The notes beneath the pieces are model-generated. The model was not told the DNA's origin, did not search any database, and was given only the letters and a program-made list of their open reading frames with translations. From assembly GCF_014805625.2 (NCBI RefSeq), contig NW_023998453.1, positions 950,921 through 1,014,920 of the forward strand: DNA of 64,000 bases, given 5' to 3'. The position numbers and the translations under genes are program-made. The stretch's first letter is position 1. Each line of letters opens with the position of its first letter. Shown piece after piece: positions 1 to 9,600 of the stretch. The DNA comes from Glossina fuscipes (taxonomy: Eukaryota > Arthropoda > Insecta > Diptera > Glossinidae).

Positions 1-62
1 TTATTTTTCTTTTAATTATGTTTTTTTTATTAATAAAATTATACATTTTTTTGTAAGCTTAC

Positions 63-3000
63 CGTACAAATACCGGCACCAACCTCATTCCACCATTTAT
101 TTTTCATTTTAGCTAAAACACCTTGTTCTTGCAATTCCAACAAAGCATTATTAAATTTATCCCTGTAAGGCCAATCTTTTAAGAGGATTTTTTTTAAAAT
201 TATTTCTTTAATCAATTCAGTCATGATTAAATTACTTTTTCTCATAGCGATGCCGTAACCTTTTTCATCCAAAGCATCGCCGATTTTTTTTAAACTACAT
301 TCTCTCATGGTATTATATTCAATGGAAGTGGATTCCATTAGAAAAGCATATGTATGATCTTTACTATTTTTAACTCGTTCAAATCCCTCTTGATTAGTTT
401 CGGTTAAATATTGCGGATTTTTAGTCATAAATTCATTCATTTTTTTATAACGTTCATCTTCAGACGTCTAAGATCGATAAGAGGAAATATTAATGATTAT
501 ATTCTGTCCTTAATACTCTAGAAGCATAAATGCAATAATGTTAATTGTAACTTTGTTTGTCAGATGATTGTGACGTGGCAAATAGTTGTGCAAAATTTTT
601 GAATAGAAATTTGCTTTAATACTCCAATTATTGACAACAATATATTGCAAGATTGCAGTGTTTCAAATCTTGAATTTTGCAACTGGAAAAATTATAAAAA
701 TGAAGTGTGCAGGGACGGACGGAAGTAGTTATATCTCTCCGAGAACATATATAGATAGAGTTATGGTAATAATAATACAAAATTACAATAGTTCGGTAAG
801 GATTATGATAAGAATAGAAAACATTTTTTTTTTTTTAAGCAATAAAAATACCATAAAAAAGTTTCTCGTAGATCCGGTACGTTTAGCTCCATATACCACT
901 CCTCCCTTATTTTCAGCTAAATCGTTAACATTTTCAATTAAGGTAGTAGGAGTTTCGATGGTTAAGAAAGCAGCCAGATTCGCTGTATAGGATGAGACCA
1001 TAATTAAAGTAAAAAACCACCATATAGAGGCAACAGTTCTAACTGACAGGGCTCTTCGAAAAGGAGAAATCCAAATCAAATATTTGCTCTCGTTTTTTAT
1101 GTCAAAATTTTTTTACTTAGGCGCTATTTCTGAGCCTTGTTGCAATAGAGCTCCCGTAGTAAACCATAATGAATTACTAATCGTAAATTGATTTTCCAGT
1201 TCGATAGGTTCTTCGATGCACGGGCATGGATTATCCCATTCTTTAGGTGATAAACGGCCCAATATAAAGAAACTCAACGATACGCCCAAGAAAGCTAAAC
1301 CTAAATACCACCACACTTCTTCGGAAAATGGATCCATAAATGAAAATGTTGCAGGCGGTGCTTGCTGCGGTTTAACATACAAAATTGCTATACCTAAGCG
1401 AAAGAAGGAGAAACGAAATGAACACAGCAAACAAGTTTTGAAAGCCACAAACAAATTTACCTAAGCTCATAAACGGTATACTAAAATCAACGGCTTCTTC
1501 CCTTTCGCTTGTTATCGTTAAATCAGTAACGGCCAAGTCTGCTCGCTACAAATTTTTAAAAATTTATCGTATTTGATGATATCATGTTTTCTTTCGCATT
1601 ATAGGACTTACGCCTTCTCTAATTTCCTTTAACATGCCGGTGGAAGTGTTGGTGGTTTTATTATAAGAACCATAATCGTTGCCGCCATTAATCAAAGTGT
1701 AATTAAAGCCTAATTTATTAGCCAACTCTTTAATTAATTCTACACCATAACCTTCATATTGATTGTTGCCATCCAGTTTCTTATAGCTTTCAACTAAACT
1801 GGCATAGGGTTTGTTCTGCTTATAAGTTAATAAAAAATTACTAACTAGAAGAACTTGTGCGAAATATCGGCTCGGCTGCCCATCAAATCAAATGAACGGA
1901 AAACTTTTTTAACGGCCTACATCCCACACATATATTGATGTGTTCGACTTAAATCAGTCTGTCTGCAGTCTGCCACTTATTCAGGTCGAAATTTTAGAGC
2001 TGTTTTTGTAAACTTTAATGAACTAACCCGCACGCTATTGAAAATAGTTTGGACCGAGCCGCTTTAACGACCACACCTCTAACTTAAAAATCTCGTTATA
2101 TAAAGAAAAATTTTGACTTTTAATATTTCTTTAAAAAATTAATAAAAAATCGTGCACGACATGTTTGGGTTATCACCCTTCCTTCTTTCCGTGATCGAAC
2201 GCAGAATAAAAATTTGATATAAAAATTTCGCGTTTTAACTTTAGCTCAGGCAGCACTATTTTTGGAATCCTTTTTACATTTAAGGTTTATCATAGAAAAT
2301 AAGATTTAATTTAGCAATTTTTAGTTTTTGAGGGCTCAAGTAGATGAAGAACAATAAGTTCTTCGACAACAAGATGACTGTTACTGAAAGTGCATCATGT
2401 CGACTCGCCCATAGCAGCGAGGTGTACTAACAGAAATAGGTAAAATAGCTCGATAGTGCCCGACTATAATGTTAAAGCTTTATCGTTAAACGTGGGAGTT
2501 TTAGTTGTCCCCCAGCAATCACTTTCGTGGATTTTCGGCTGTGAACAACAGTAGGATCATTTACATCGAGATTTAGTATAGCGTTTAACGCATTGTCATT
2601 ACTTTTTATTGACTTTCCTGCTTTCCTCTTATCTCACGTAGGGTAGGGTGCATGCTATGTCCGCTCCAAAGCTCAAGATTGCAAAACTCGATATTACTTT
2701 TCGGGATTATGAGAATTTCAACAACCGATTACACGACAAATTGATGGACGTCGGATATTGCCGAGTCAACAGGGAATCTCTCGTTAATAACGAATACGGA
2801 ATAGAATGTGTTTTGATGATGGGCAGAATGATAAAATTAATTCTTATAAAATTAGTTTTTTACCGGCACTGACAGCAATATTATAAAAGTCCTATTAACT
2901 AAGGTATTGTCGAAGTTTTCAAATATAGCGCTTGTAGGTTTTAAACGTTGACTTGTATAATTGCTTAACTCATTCCAAGTGCCTACTTTCACAATGCCGG

Positions 3001-5616
3001 AAGGTTGCAATTCAATGACGTCAAAGGTATAACCTTTCCGTACGTTGCCTTCGAAATAAATCTGACCAGTTAAAGTTCTTTTATGAATATTCAACTGAAT
3101 CAAAAAAATAAATAAATAAATAAATAAAAATAAATTTTAAGCTGGCTTAATAATATATCCTAACCTACCGATCGTACATAATTCTTAAATGTTGAACCAT
3201 CTTCCGTTACGCCATCACTGCGATCAGTGCAATTAAGGGGCTCCGCTTTTAAAGAGATATGCTTAGTAGTCTCAGCAATTAATTGCACGGCATCGTATGT
3301 CAAAGCCATTTCTACGGTAATGGGACAAGAACCTTTCAAAACACTTCATATTAATTTTTAGTATTTATCACATTTCCCATTTTTTACCGTTTTGAAATTC
3401 ATCTAAAGCATACATGTAACCCAATTTTAACATTAGCTCTTTGACTCTTAGCTTTTCCGGTGAAAACATTCGTAAGCTTGTTATATTTGCTTCACTATAT
3501 TTATATTCATCTAAATCGAACGAATGAAAGTCCAAATTTCCAATAATATATTTGTAATCTTCATTGATAATACCGACTTGCTGGGCTTGCCTTAAAAACT
3601 CAGGCATTGTCTCTGACGAACCCACTACTACTATATAATTATCAATTGATTTACGTATTCTTCTTAAGACGCTTTTAAAATTTCCATTTAAATTGATATC
3701 ATAACGTAAAACTGTTATGATCGGTCCATTAGGACCATAAAGGGCCATTATCGTATTTAATATATTTAAGTATTCAGTCGATTCGTAAAGGAATATAAAT
3801 CGTGACCATTGAAATGCTATTAACAGAGAATGCAAAGCTTTCGATATATCATCTTGATGAGGATGCAAATTGAAAGCTTCAGCTGATTGCAACATATGGC
3901 CGTAGAAATATGGTACATCTTTCGCATCGCAGATTGACATTAAATGTAAAGCAGTATGCTTGGAAGATGGCCCCAATACGGCACCAATACCCATCTAAAA
4001 ATTTTGGAAATCATGTAAAAAAATTAACATTTAAAACAGTTAACTATTAAAACCTACCTGCATCATTTTACACAATTTCCCGTAACCTTGAAATGAATTT
4101 CCGAAAGGAACTTCTTCTTGCTTTAATACCAAAGGTGTTTGCAAATCAATATTGGCAACTTCCATGGCGTATTCCGCTACAAGAGTCATTTTGTCATGGT
4201 TACGATCCGTTAAGAGACCTACAGGTAGATGGAAAAAAATTGTATTGACGTTTGGAAAATCACTTCGTTTTTTTCTAACATTGGATTTAATTGTATTTTT
4301 TTCACAGCTTGTGGTGTGCTACACCGCCTTCGGTACAGGAGATATTAAGTTAGCGCGGACTTATGTAACACGCAGAAGGGCTTAAGATGGATGGACCTTT
4401 TATTACACCGATCGGTTCAGAATTAAAAACAGTTAGCTTCTTAAGCGGAGGCCGTTTGTATTCATTTACTTCTTTCTTCCAAATTCTTGTATCCATTAAA
4501 TCCAGCTATTCAATGCATTCGTTTTAAGTTGTTCGTTTTCAATTTCAAATACTTTATCTCTTTTAATCGTTTTGGCTAATATATCTTTTAAAATTTTCTT
4601 ATCTAACTAAAGCAGAAAATTCTTTACTGATGTTGCTAACCCTCTCTTTCCCTACAGTTTTAATTTTAACTTCATTTCAAACTTATCGGTCGGTCGATAA
4701 GTCCCTGAGTCAGAAACTCTGAACTCTCAAACAATGGTTATCAAAATATCATTCTAATGTATTCGTTCAGTTACGAGTTATAGTCGTATTGGTGGCGCTT
4801 TTTTTTTCTTATTTTCAAAAAATTTGACTTGAAAAATGTTAAACCGGTAGCTCTGCTTCGTCAGCAGCAATTCGTTAGCAGTTTACTGATTTCAAACGAG
4901 GCCCTGTGGCGATGACGACGGGGCCGAGCACAGCGGACGCCCAGAAGTAGGCTGTTTCAACAGAACGCATCCAAAATATTCTGAAACGTTATTCTCCATA
5001 AACGAAAACAATTTAAGAATCAAGGCTTTAGTCTTAGGTTTTATTTCCGTAGCTAAATTAATAACACTTATAATAATAAATTATTTTAATTTACGTATTA
5101 AAAAGAAAAACCTGTTAAAAGAAATTATATTGATTTTAAAGAGTAATCACTCCCAGCTATATACTCCTTTAAGTAGCTATACAAAAACTATAAAAGTTGT
5201 CCGTTAACTCGTCCGATGGTCGAGTCAGTTGGTCGAATTATCACTAAACATACATTTTTATAAAAGCGATATTTACTTTGTCATTTTTAAGTGAACATTT
5301 GATTGACAAAATTGAAAGATAATCAGATTTTACCACATAATTTTATATATGTGTGTATGTATATATGGATAAGTAAAAGTATAAATACATGTCTATCTCA
5401 ACATATATATATAAGTATAAATATATATACGGATGTATATATATATATATATGTACGTATATTTATATATATTCATAAGTGAGAAAGCTTACCTACTGTT
5501 ATAGCATCCCTTGTATTGGACGCATCATAACTAGTGAAACCATGTTGCGTTGAGGTCAATTTAATGCATTCAATATAAAGGATAATTTGCAATAATAATG
5601 AGTTCAAAAATATCAT
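63..5616 (-). CDS. Kainate-type ionotropic glutamate receptor subunit, copy A (3' end outside window)
   Basis: Glutamate-gated cation channel subunit of the plasma membrane. Exons, in transcript order: 5616-5493, 4218-4058, 3994-3388, 3332-3169, 3094-2864, 1815-1612, 1545-1461, 1393-1117, 1053-852, 467-236 and 175-63; all join in frame at GT/AG borders. Exon 1 starts [17 protein letters not shown], a signal peptide. Next come the amino-terminal domain, S1 ([25 protein letters not shown], then the glutamate-binding Arg of [10 protein letters not shown]), M1, a pore loop ending ALLQQGSE, M3 with [13 protein letters not shown], and S2 with [10 protein letters not shown], whose Glu contacts agonist. 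The first Q of QQGSE occupies the Q/R site. A good donor (ACG|GTAAGC) at 63/62 shows that M4 and the tail lie beyond the left edge. The family is certain from motif order and close to GluK/GRIK; I do not assign a specific fly orthologue. Confidence 0.93.
176..235 (-). other. 60-nt in-frame intron (or 20-codon insert) in receptor A S2 domain
   Basis: Receptor B has a 67-nt intron (8872-8938) at exactly this position, after GYGIAMVK and before NWPYRDK. In A the same place starts with GTAATTT and ends CTCTTAAAAG. Removing 60 nt restores [15 protein letters not shown]. The 60 nt contain no stop and are a multiple of three, so an unspliced message would carry 20 extra residues (about [20 protein letters not shown]). 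The acceptor's pyrimidine tract is poor. Homology strongly favours an intron. Confidence 0.75.
468..851 (-). other. Receptor A intron between M3 and S2 exons
   Basis: 384-bp AT-rich intron with donor ATG|GTATTT and acceptor GATCTTAG|ACG. It contains a poly-T run near 825. No feature was seen inside. The corresponding intron in B is only 60 bp (9180-9239). Confidence 0.7.
1816..2863 (-). other. Receptor A intron before S1 exon, with decayed repeat material
   Basis: 1048 bp between donor CCG|GTAAAA and acceptor TAAGCAG. A plus-strand open stretch at 2648-2872 (starts [15 protein letters not shown]) is not recognised; it overlaps the receptor exon by nine bases and is probably repeat-derived. 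A TCTGTCTGCAGTCTG motif near 1960 may be a remnant of the dispersed TCCGTC family seen elsewhere in the window. The equivalent intron in B is only 58 bp (10651-10708), so this one has been expanded by insertions. Confidence 0.6.
4219..5492 (-). other. Receptor A first intron
   Basis: 1274 bp. It holds a coding-like minus-strand remnant (4350-4606), a GC-rich patch near 4890-4960 that contrasts with the AT-rich surroundings, and a TA/TATG microsatellite zone at about 5340-5470 just inside the donor. No independent gene could be supported. Confidence 0.6.
4350..4606 (-). pseudogene. Coding-like remnant inside receptor A intron 1
   Basis: After a pyrimidine-rich CTGCTTTAG, a frame opens with [18 protein letters not shown] and reaches a stop after NALNSWI. 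A second frame begins about where the first ends ([20 protein letters not shown]) and runs to a stop at 4352 after CYISPR. Charged, protein-like composition across two adjoining frames suggests a frameshifted fragment of a coding sequence, perhaps a transposon or retrocopy. I do not recognise the family; it could be chance. Confidence 0.3.
5493..5616 (-). CDS. Receptor A exon 1: signal peptide
   Basis: Forty-one codons plus one base, beginning [18 protein letters not shown] short hydrophobic N-terminus is followed by a polar stretch ending DAITV and a phase-1 donor, AG|GTAAGC. This joins to the exon at 4218 to give GLLTDRN, matching the start of the amino-terminal domain in receptor B (GLISDLN). 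The ATG is the first methionine after in-frame stops and lies 23 bp downstream of an AATAAA that probably ends receptor B. Confidence 0.85.
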
Positions 5617-5638
5617 TTTAAAATTTCTTTTTTTTTTA

Positions 5639-5644
5639 TTTATT
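5639..5644 (-). terminator. AATAAA, probable polyadenylation signal of receptor B
   Basis: Canonical AATAAA on the minus strand, 183 bp after the receptor B stop. It is followed by an A-rich stretch and then, 23 bp on, by the ATG of receptor A. It is the only canonical signal I see between the two genes, so B's 3' UTR and A's 5' UTR must overlap or nearly touch. Confidence 0.5.
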
Positions 5645-5769
5645 AAAAATTAACTTCCAAATAGATCAACATTTTTAGACACAAGTACACAAATATTTCA
5701 AATTCAATGTTTGCGAACGCAAGAGAGAAACGCGACTAAATTCTTTACTATGATTTTCCAGTAGAGATC

Positions 5770-5775
5770 GACTGA
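5770..5775 (-). promoter_or_regulatory. Initiator-like TCAGTC upstream of receptor A
   Basis: On the minus strand TCAGTC fits the insect initiator consensus TCAKTY, 154 bp before A's ATG and 51 bp after B's stop codon. No TATA box precedes it and no clear downstream promoter element follows. A match this short is expected by chance fairly often. It is listed because the space between the genes is only 210 bp. Confidence 0.2.
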
Positions 5776-5826
5776 TTAAAATTGGAAAATTTTGAAAAGA
5801 GAAAGTAAAAAAGCTTTTCCATTGAT

Positions 5827-6015
5827 TTATTCCTCTTTCTCATTTTCGCTCATACTCTCATCATTCGAATCGGTTTCGAATGAATCTATTGTTGAATCAA
5901 TTGATGAATTGCGGCTGCGTGAGTATATAGAATTGGCGCATTTCAGCAGACGTTCGTTATTTGTAAAATCTGTAACAGCTTTAAACTCTTCTTTCACGGC
6001 AGCACTAAACGGTAC
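5827..6015 (-). CDS. Receptor B last exon: Ser/acidic cytoplasmic tail
   Basis: Sixty-two codons plus TAA after acceptor AAAAAG|GTACCG. The tail is rich in Ser, Asp and Glu ([14 protein letters not shown]) and ends EKEE. It has many possible casein-kinase-type sites and no PDZ-ligand-like C-terminus. Phase 0 matches the donor of the M4 exon at 6087. The reading frame is open across the exon and the codon-level join is clean. Confidence 0.82.
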   Translation of the reverse strand, partial: VPFSAAVKEEFKAVTDFTNNERLLKCANSIYSRSRNSSIDSTIDSFETDSNDESMSENEKEE

Positions 6016-6571
6016 CTTTTTAAATATATTATTATTGAAGCATTTTAAAGAAATTTATTCATATTAAGATCTAGATAAGTACTTACGTTATAATTTTGTG
6101 CTTTTCTGGCCACTTCGAAGCACCAATTGATTATGCCGAAAACCATGGATATAGCACAACCAACAATTAGAACGTAATAAATACCTTCCAAATTGCTAAA
6201 AGCCAATGGACTGACACCGCCGTCCGATTTCGACTGAAAATAGATGAGAATAAGATGTTGTAGACATATAGTAGCAGAGGGGCAAGGCCAACTATCCATT
6301 TGAAAGTCTACATTTCATGCGAACTCTTATATGGAAGGGAAGCAAGACCCTGTCAAAATTTTGCAAAGCAAATATTCTTCTCAAAGATAGCCACAGATAG
6401 CCACGAGCTTTATTTTTCGACATGCCTCTTACAGGGGGTGACGTTTAAAAAAAGGCCTTTGTGATCCAAATTTGTGTAGTTAAATTTTATGTGAAATAAT
6501 TATTATGGAACAATTTGCATTATAAGATGCTGAAAATTAAATCTTCTTTCTATATAAAGGCTTACTTTTCA

Positions 6572-6608
<37 letters not shown>

Positions 6609-9600
6609 TTAATTTTAGACTAATGAAATGAATTCTTAGACTAAAAAAAGACATTGAGCACTAGCAACACAAGGCTATCGGCTCTAATTATAAAAAAGAA
6701 TAATAAAATGTACATTAGATAATGAGATTAGTAGTATTAATAAAGTAATGTATATTATTATTATTATTATTATTAATTTCGCCAGAGAAATAAATTCTAA
6801 GACTAAACTCTTAAAAGCATTAGCATCTAAGGCTATCGGCCTAAAAAAAAGTAATGTATAGAATTGATATTCTGTTCTGAAGCTGATTGTAGAATGTTCA
6901 AAGGGTTAATCGTTCCAAATGCAATACTTCTAGCCAAGGAAAAGTTGAAGCAGTCGCAGAAAAATACTTTTCATAGGAACAGTTAAATAGTAAATGATTC
7001 AAAAATGAATTCATATTTTTTGTAATCAATGCTCTTTTATTTACTGATTTTTGTGAAGGAATTTTAAGAGATGCAGATTTTTTCATTTAAGAACTTTTTT
7101 TGAAACGAGGACTAGTTGTAAAACTGATCCGATCTACTCCATTTTCCATAAGTCACGGCCTTTGCCATAAACACGCAGCAGTGTGACAGTAAAAGATAGA
7201 TTAAACACATTACATTTACAGTCATCAGACAGACCGACAGACAGATGGACAGACAAGCTTTTGCAATACCCAACTTTGCCAATAAATGCACTTATACATA
7301 CGTGGATATGGCAAAAAGTGTGGGAACTGCATTTGAGTGTTACATACATCCTTGCCTGTAATAAGCCCACAACTATGTTTCACAATCCGTAAATGCGCAT
7401 TTAATATTTGAGGTAAATGCATAAGGAAACGGTGCAAAATTTCGATGACTCCATAAATATGAAGAAGAATAAACAAATAAAACTTAATAAATAAAAATTA
7501 CTAGAGTATCGTCTCAAAATTCCGTGTAAATATGATGTATTTGAAAATAAAAATTCGCTGTACAAACAGTTATTATCGTTCGTCAAGATGTACTCGAATT
7601 ATATTTCCCTCTGCGATAAATGATTAATAAACCATTATTTCGATGAAGAGTAAATCGCTTGAATCGATTGAAAATCGATTATGTGATCTAATCTACGCGC
7701 GTTTTTATTTTGTTCTACTTTGCGATGAAATTTATTGAATTTCGTGGTGCGATGAAAATTTCTCTAAATTAATTGAAAATATTTTATTTTAATGAAAAAA
7801 ATTGTGAAGAATTTTATATTATCCTCCATTTTTAATCAAACGGAAGCTGGGCTAATATTTTTCAGATGTTAGTAAATACTTGGCTTTTCAATGAAAAGGC
7901 GATAATAGATCTTATTTTTAACCTGCAGTATTGGTTGTAAAGAAATTTACCTATTGAAGTGGATTAAAAAATTTGACAATGACTCTTTGGCTGGCTTCTC
8001 AAAGCCGGGTTGCCAAAAACGACTTTTGGCATTTCAATGAAAAGTCACTAGAGGGTCAACCTGTAATGTAGGTATTTTTTTTTTTTTTTATTTCGAGAAC
8101 GATTTTTTGACTGACCCGGTGGGCGTCGACTTTTTCATTAATTTGATTCTTTTGAGATACTCCAAGCGAGCTTCCAAAGCATGAGATTATGACTCAAAAT
8201 AGAAATTAACAAGATAATAAAATATACTAGAAAGTAATTGATTACAGTAAAGCAGTTAAAATAAAAAAGTGTTGAGAAATCAATGAAAAGAAAAAAATAG
8301 TGAAATTTAACAAAGAATAGCAATAAAATGATGCGACTTCTACTGGCCTATTTAAAGTGATTTCTAAACCACTCTCTCAAAACTAAGGTGCAATACAAAT
8401 CCAAATAGTCATTAAATACGATAATTATCATGACAATAACAGGTAAGCAATGATTTGTTTTTTTATTATTTAATTCATGACTCCGTTTAGGATGCAAGAA
8501 CTCAAGATTAATATGAGGCCTTTGAAAGAAGCCTAAAATGCATGCTATTTGTTATATCATAAATTTTTAAAATATTTGTTAATTGAATATTTATTTGCGG
8601 CTGAGTTTTCCGAAAAAAGATATGAATAGATTTATATTAAAACACTTTTTGTATACTATATACTTTTAAGATGAATTTGCTTTGCGAAAAAAGTACTTAA
8701 GAATATTTATGGAAAAGTCAGGTGGATTTTAAATGGGATTTTTTTTCTTTTAACTTACATTACATACGCCGGCTCCAATTTCGTTCCACCATTTGTTTTT
8801 TAATTGAGCCAAAACACCTTGTTCTTGCAATTCCAATAAAGCATTGTTGAATTTATCACGGTACGGCCAGTCTACGATAAGAAGAAGTATTCTTCAAATT
8901 TTAAGAAACATTTTCAATTATCTTTAAGGAAAACTTACTTTTTACCATAGCTATACCGTAACCTTTTTCGTCTAAAGCTTCACCGATTTTTGTTAGTTTA
9001 CATTCTCGTTGAGTATTATATTCGATAGACGTTGATTCCATGAGAAAAGCATAGGTTTTACCATTTTGAACATCACTAGATTTCACACGTTCCAAACCTT
9101 CTTGATTAGTTTCGGTAAGATATTCTGGATGAGCTAACATATATTCATTCATTTTTTTATAGATTTCCTCTTCCGATGTCTACAAAAATGCGAATGATAT
9201 CGTAATTAATTTGAAATTACTTTTATACAATCAAATTACTAAGAAGAAATTCCTAGTCGAACCGGTACGTTTGGCACCGTATTGTACTCCGCCTTTGTTC
9301 TCCGACAAATCTTGAACGTTTTCTAAAAGACTAGTAGGATTTTCTATGGTTAAAAATGCAGCCAAATTTGCGGTATACGAAGAAACCATTATAAGAGTAA
9401 AAAAACACCATATAGCTGCCACGGTTCTGGTAGACAAGGCTCTGATTAAAAAAACAAAGGATATTTCCTTAGAGAGAACCAGTTGGTTTAATATTTGTTG
9501 TTACACTTACTTTGGTGCCACTTCTGAACCCTGTTGTAAAAGCGCTCCTGTGGTAAACCACAGGGCATTATTTATTGTGAATTGATTTTCCAATTCGTCT

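Larger units (their letters stand above)
6234..8758 (-). other. Receptor B intron between S2 and M4 exons
   Basis: 2525-bp intron, the largest located within either receptor. It holds two 5'-truncated SINE copies (about 6570-6690 and 6749-6850), a decayed repeat core with several GACAGAC motifs near 7218-7258, and poly-T near 8071-8088. No open reading frame in it resembles a protein I know. Confidence 0.65.

Noticed and set aside
1216..1464. Plus-strand open frame opposite receptor A's pore exon
   Set aside because: It is a shadow of the receptor exon on the other strand, with no domain of its own.
5792..6067. Plus-strand 91-codon frame, Ser-rich
   Set aside because: Antisense of receptor B's last exon. 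The minus strand gives the receptor tail with proper splice sites and a matching phase.
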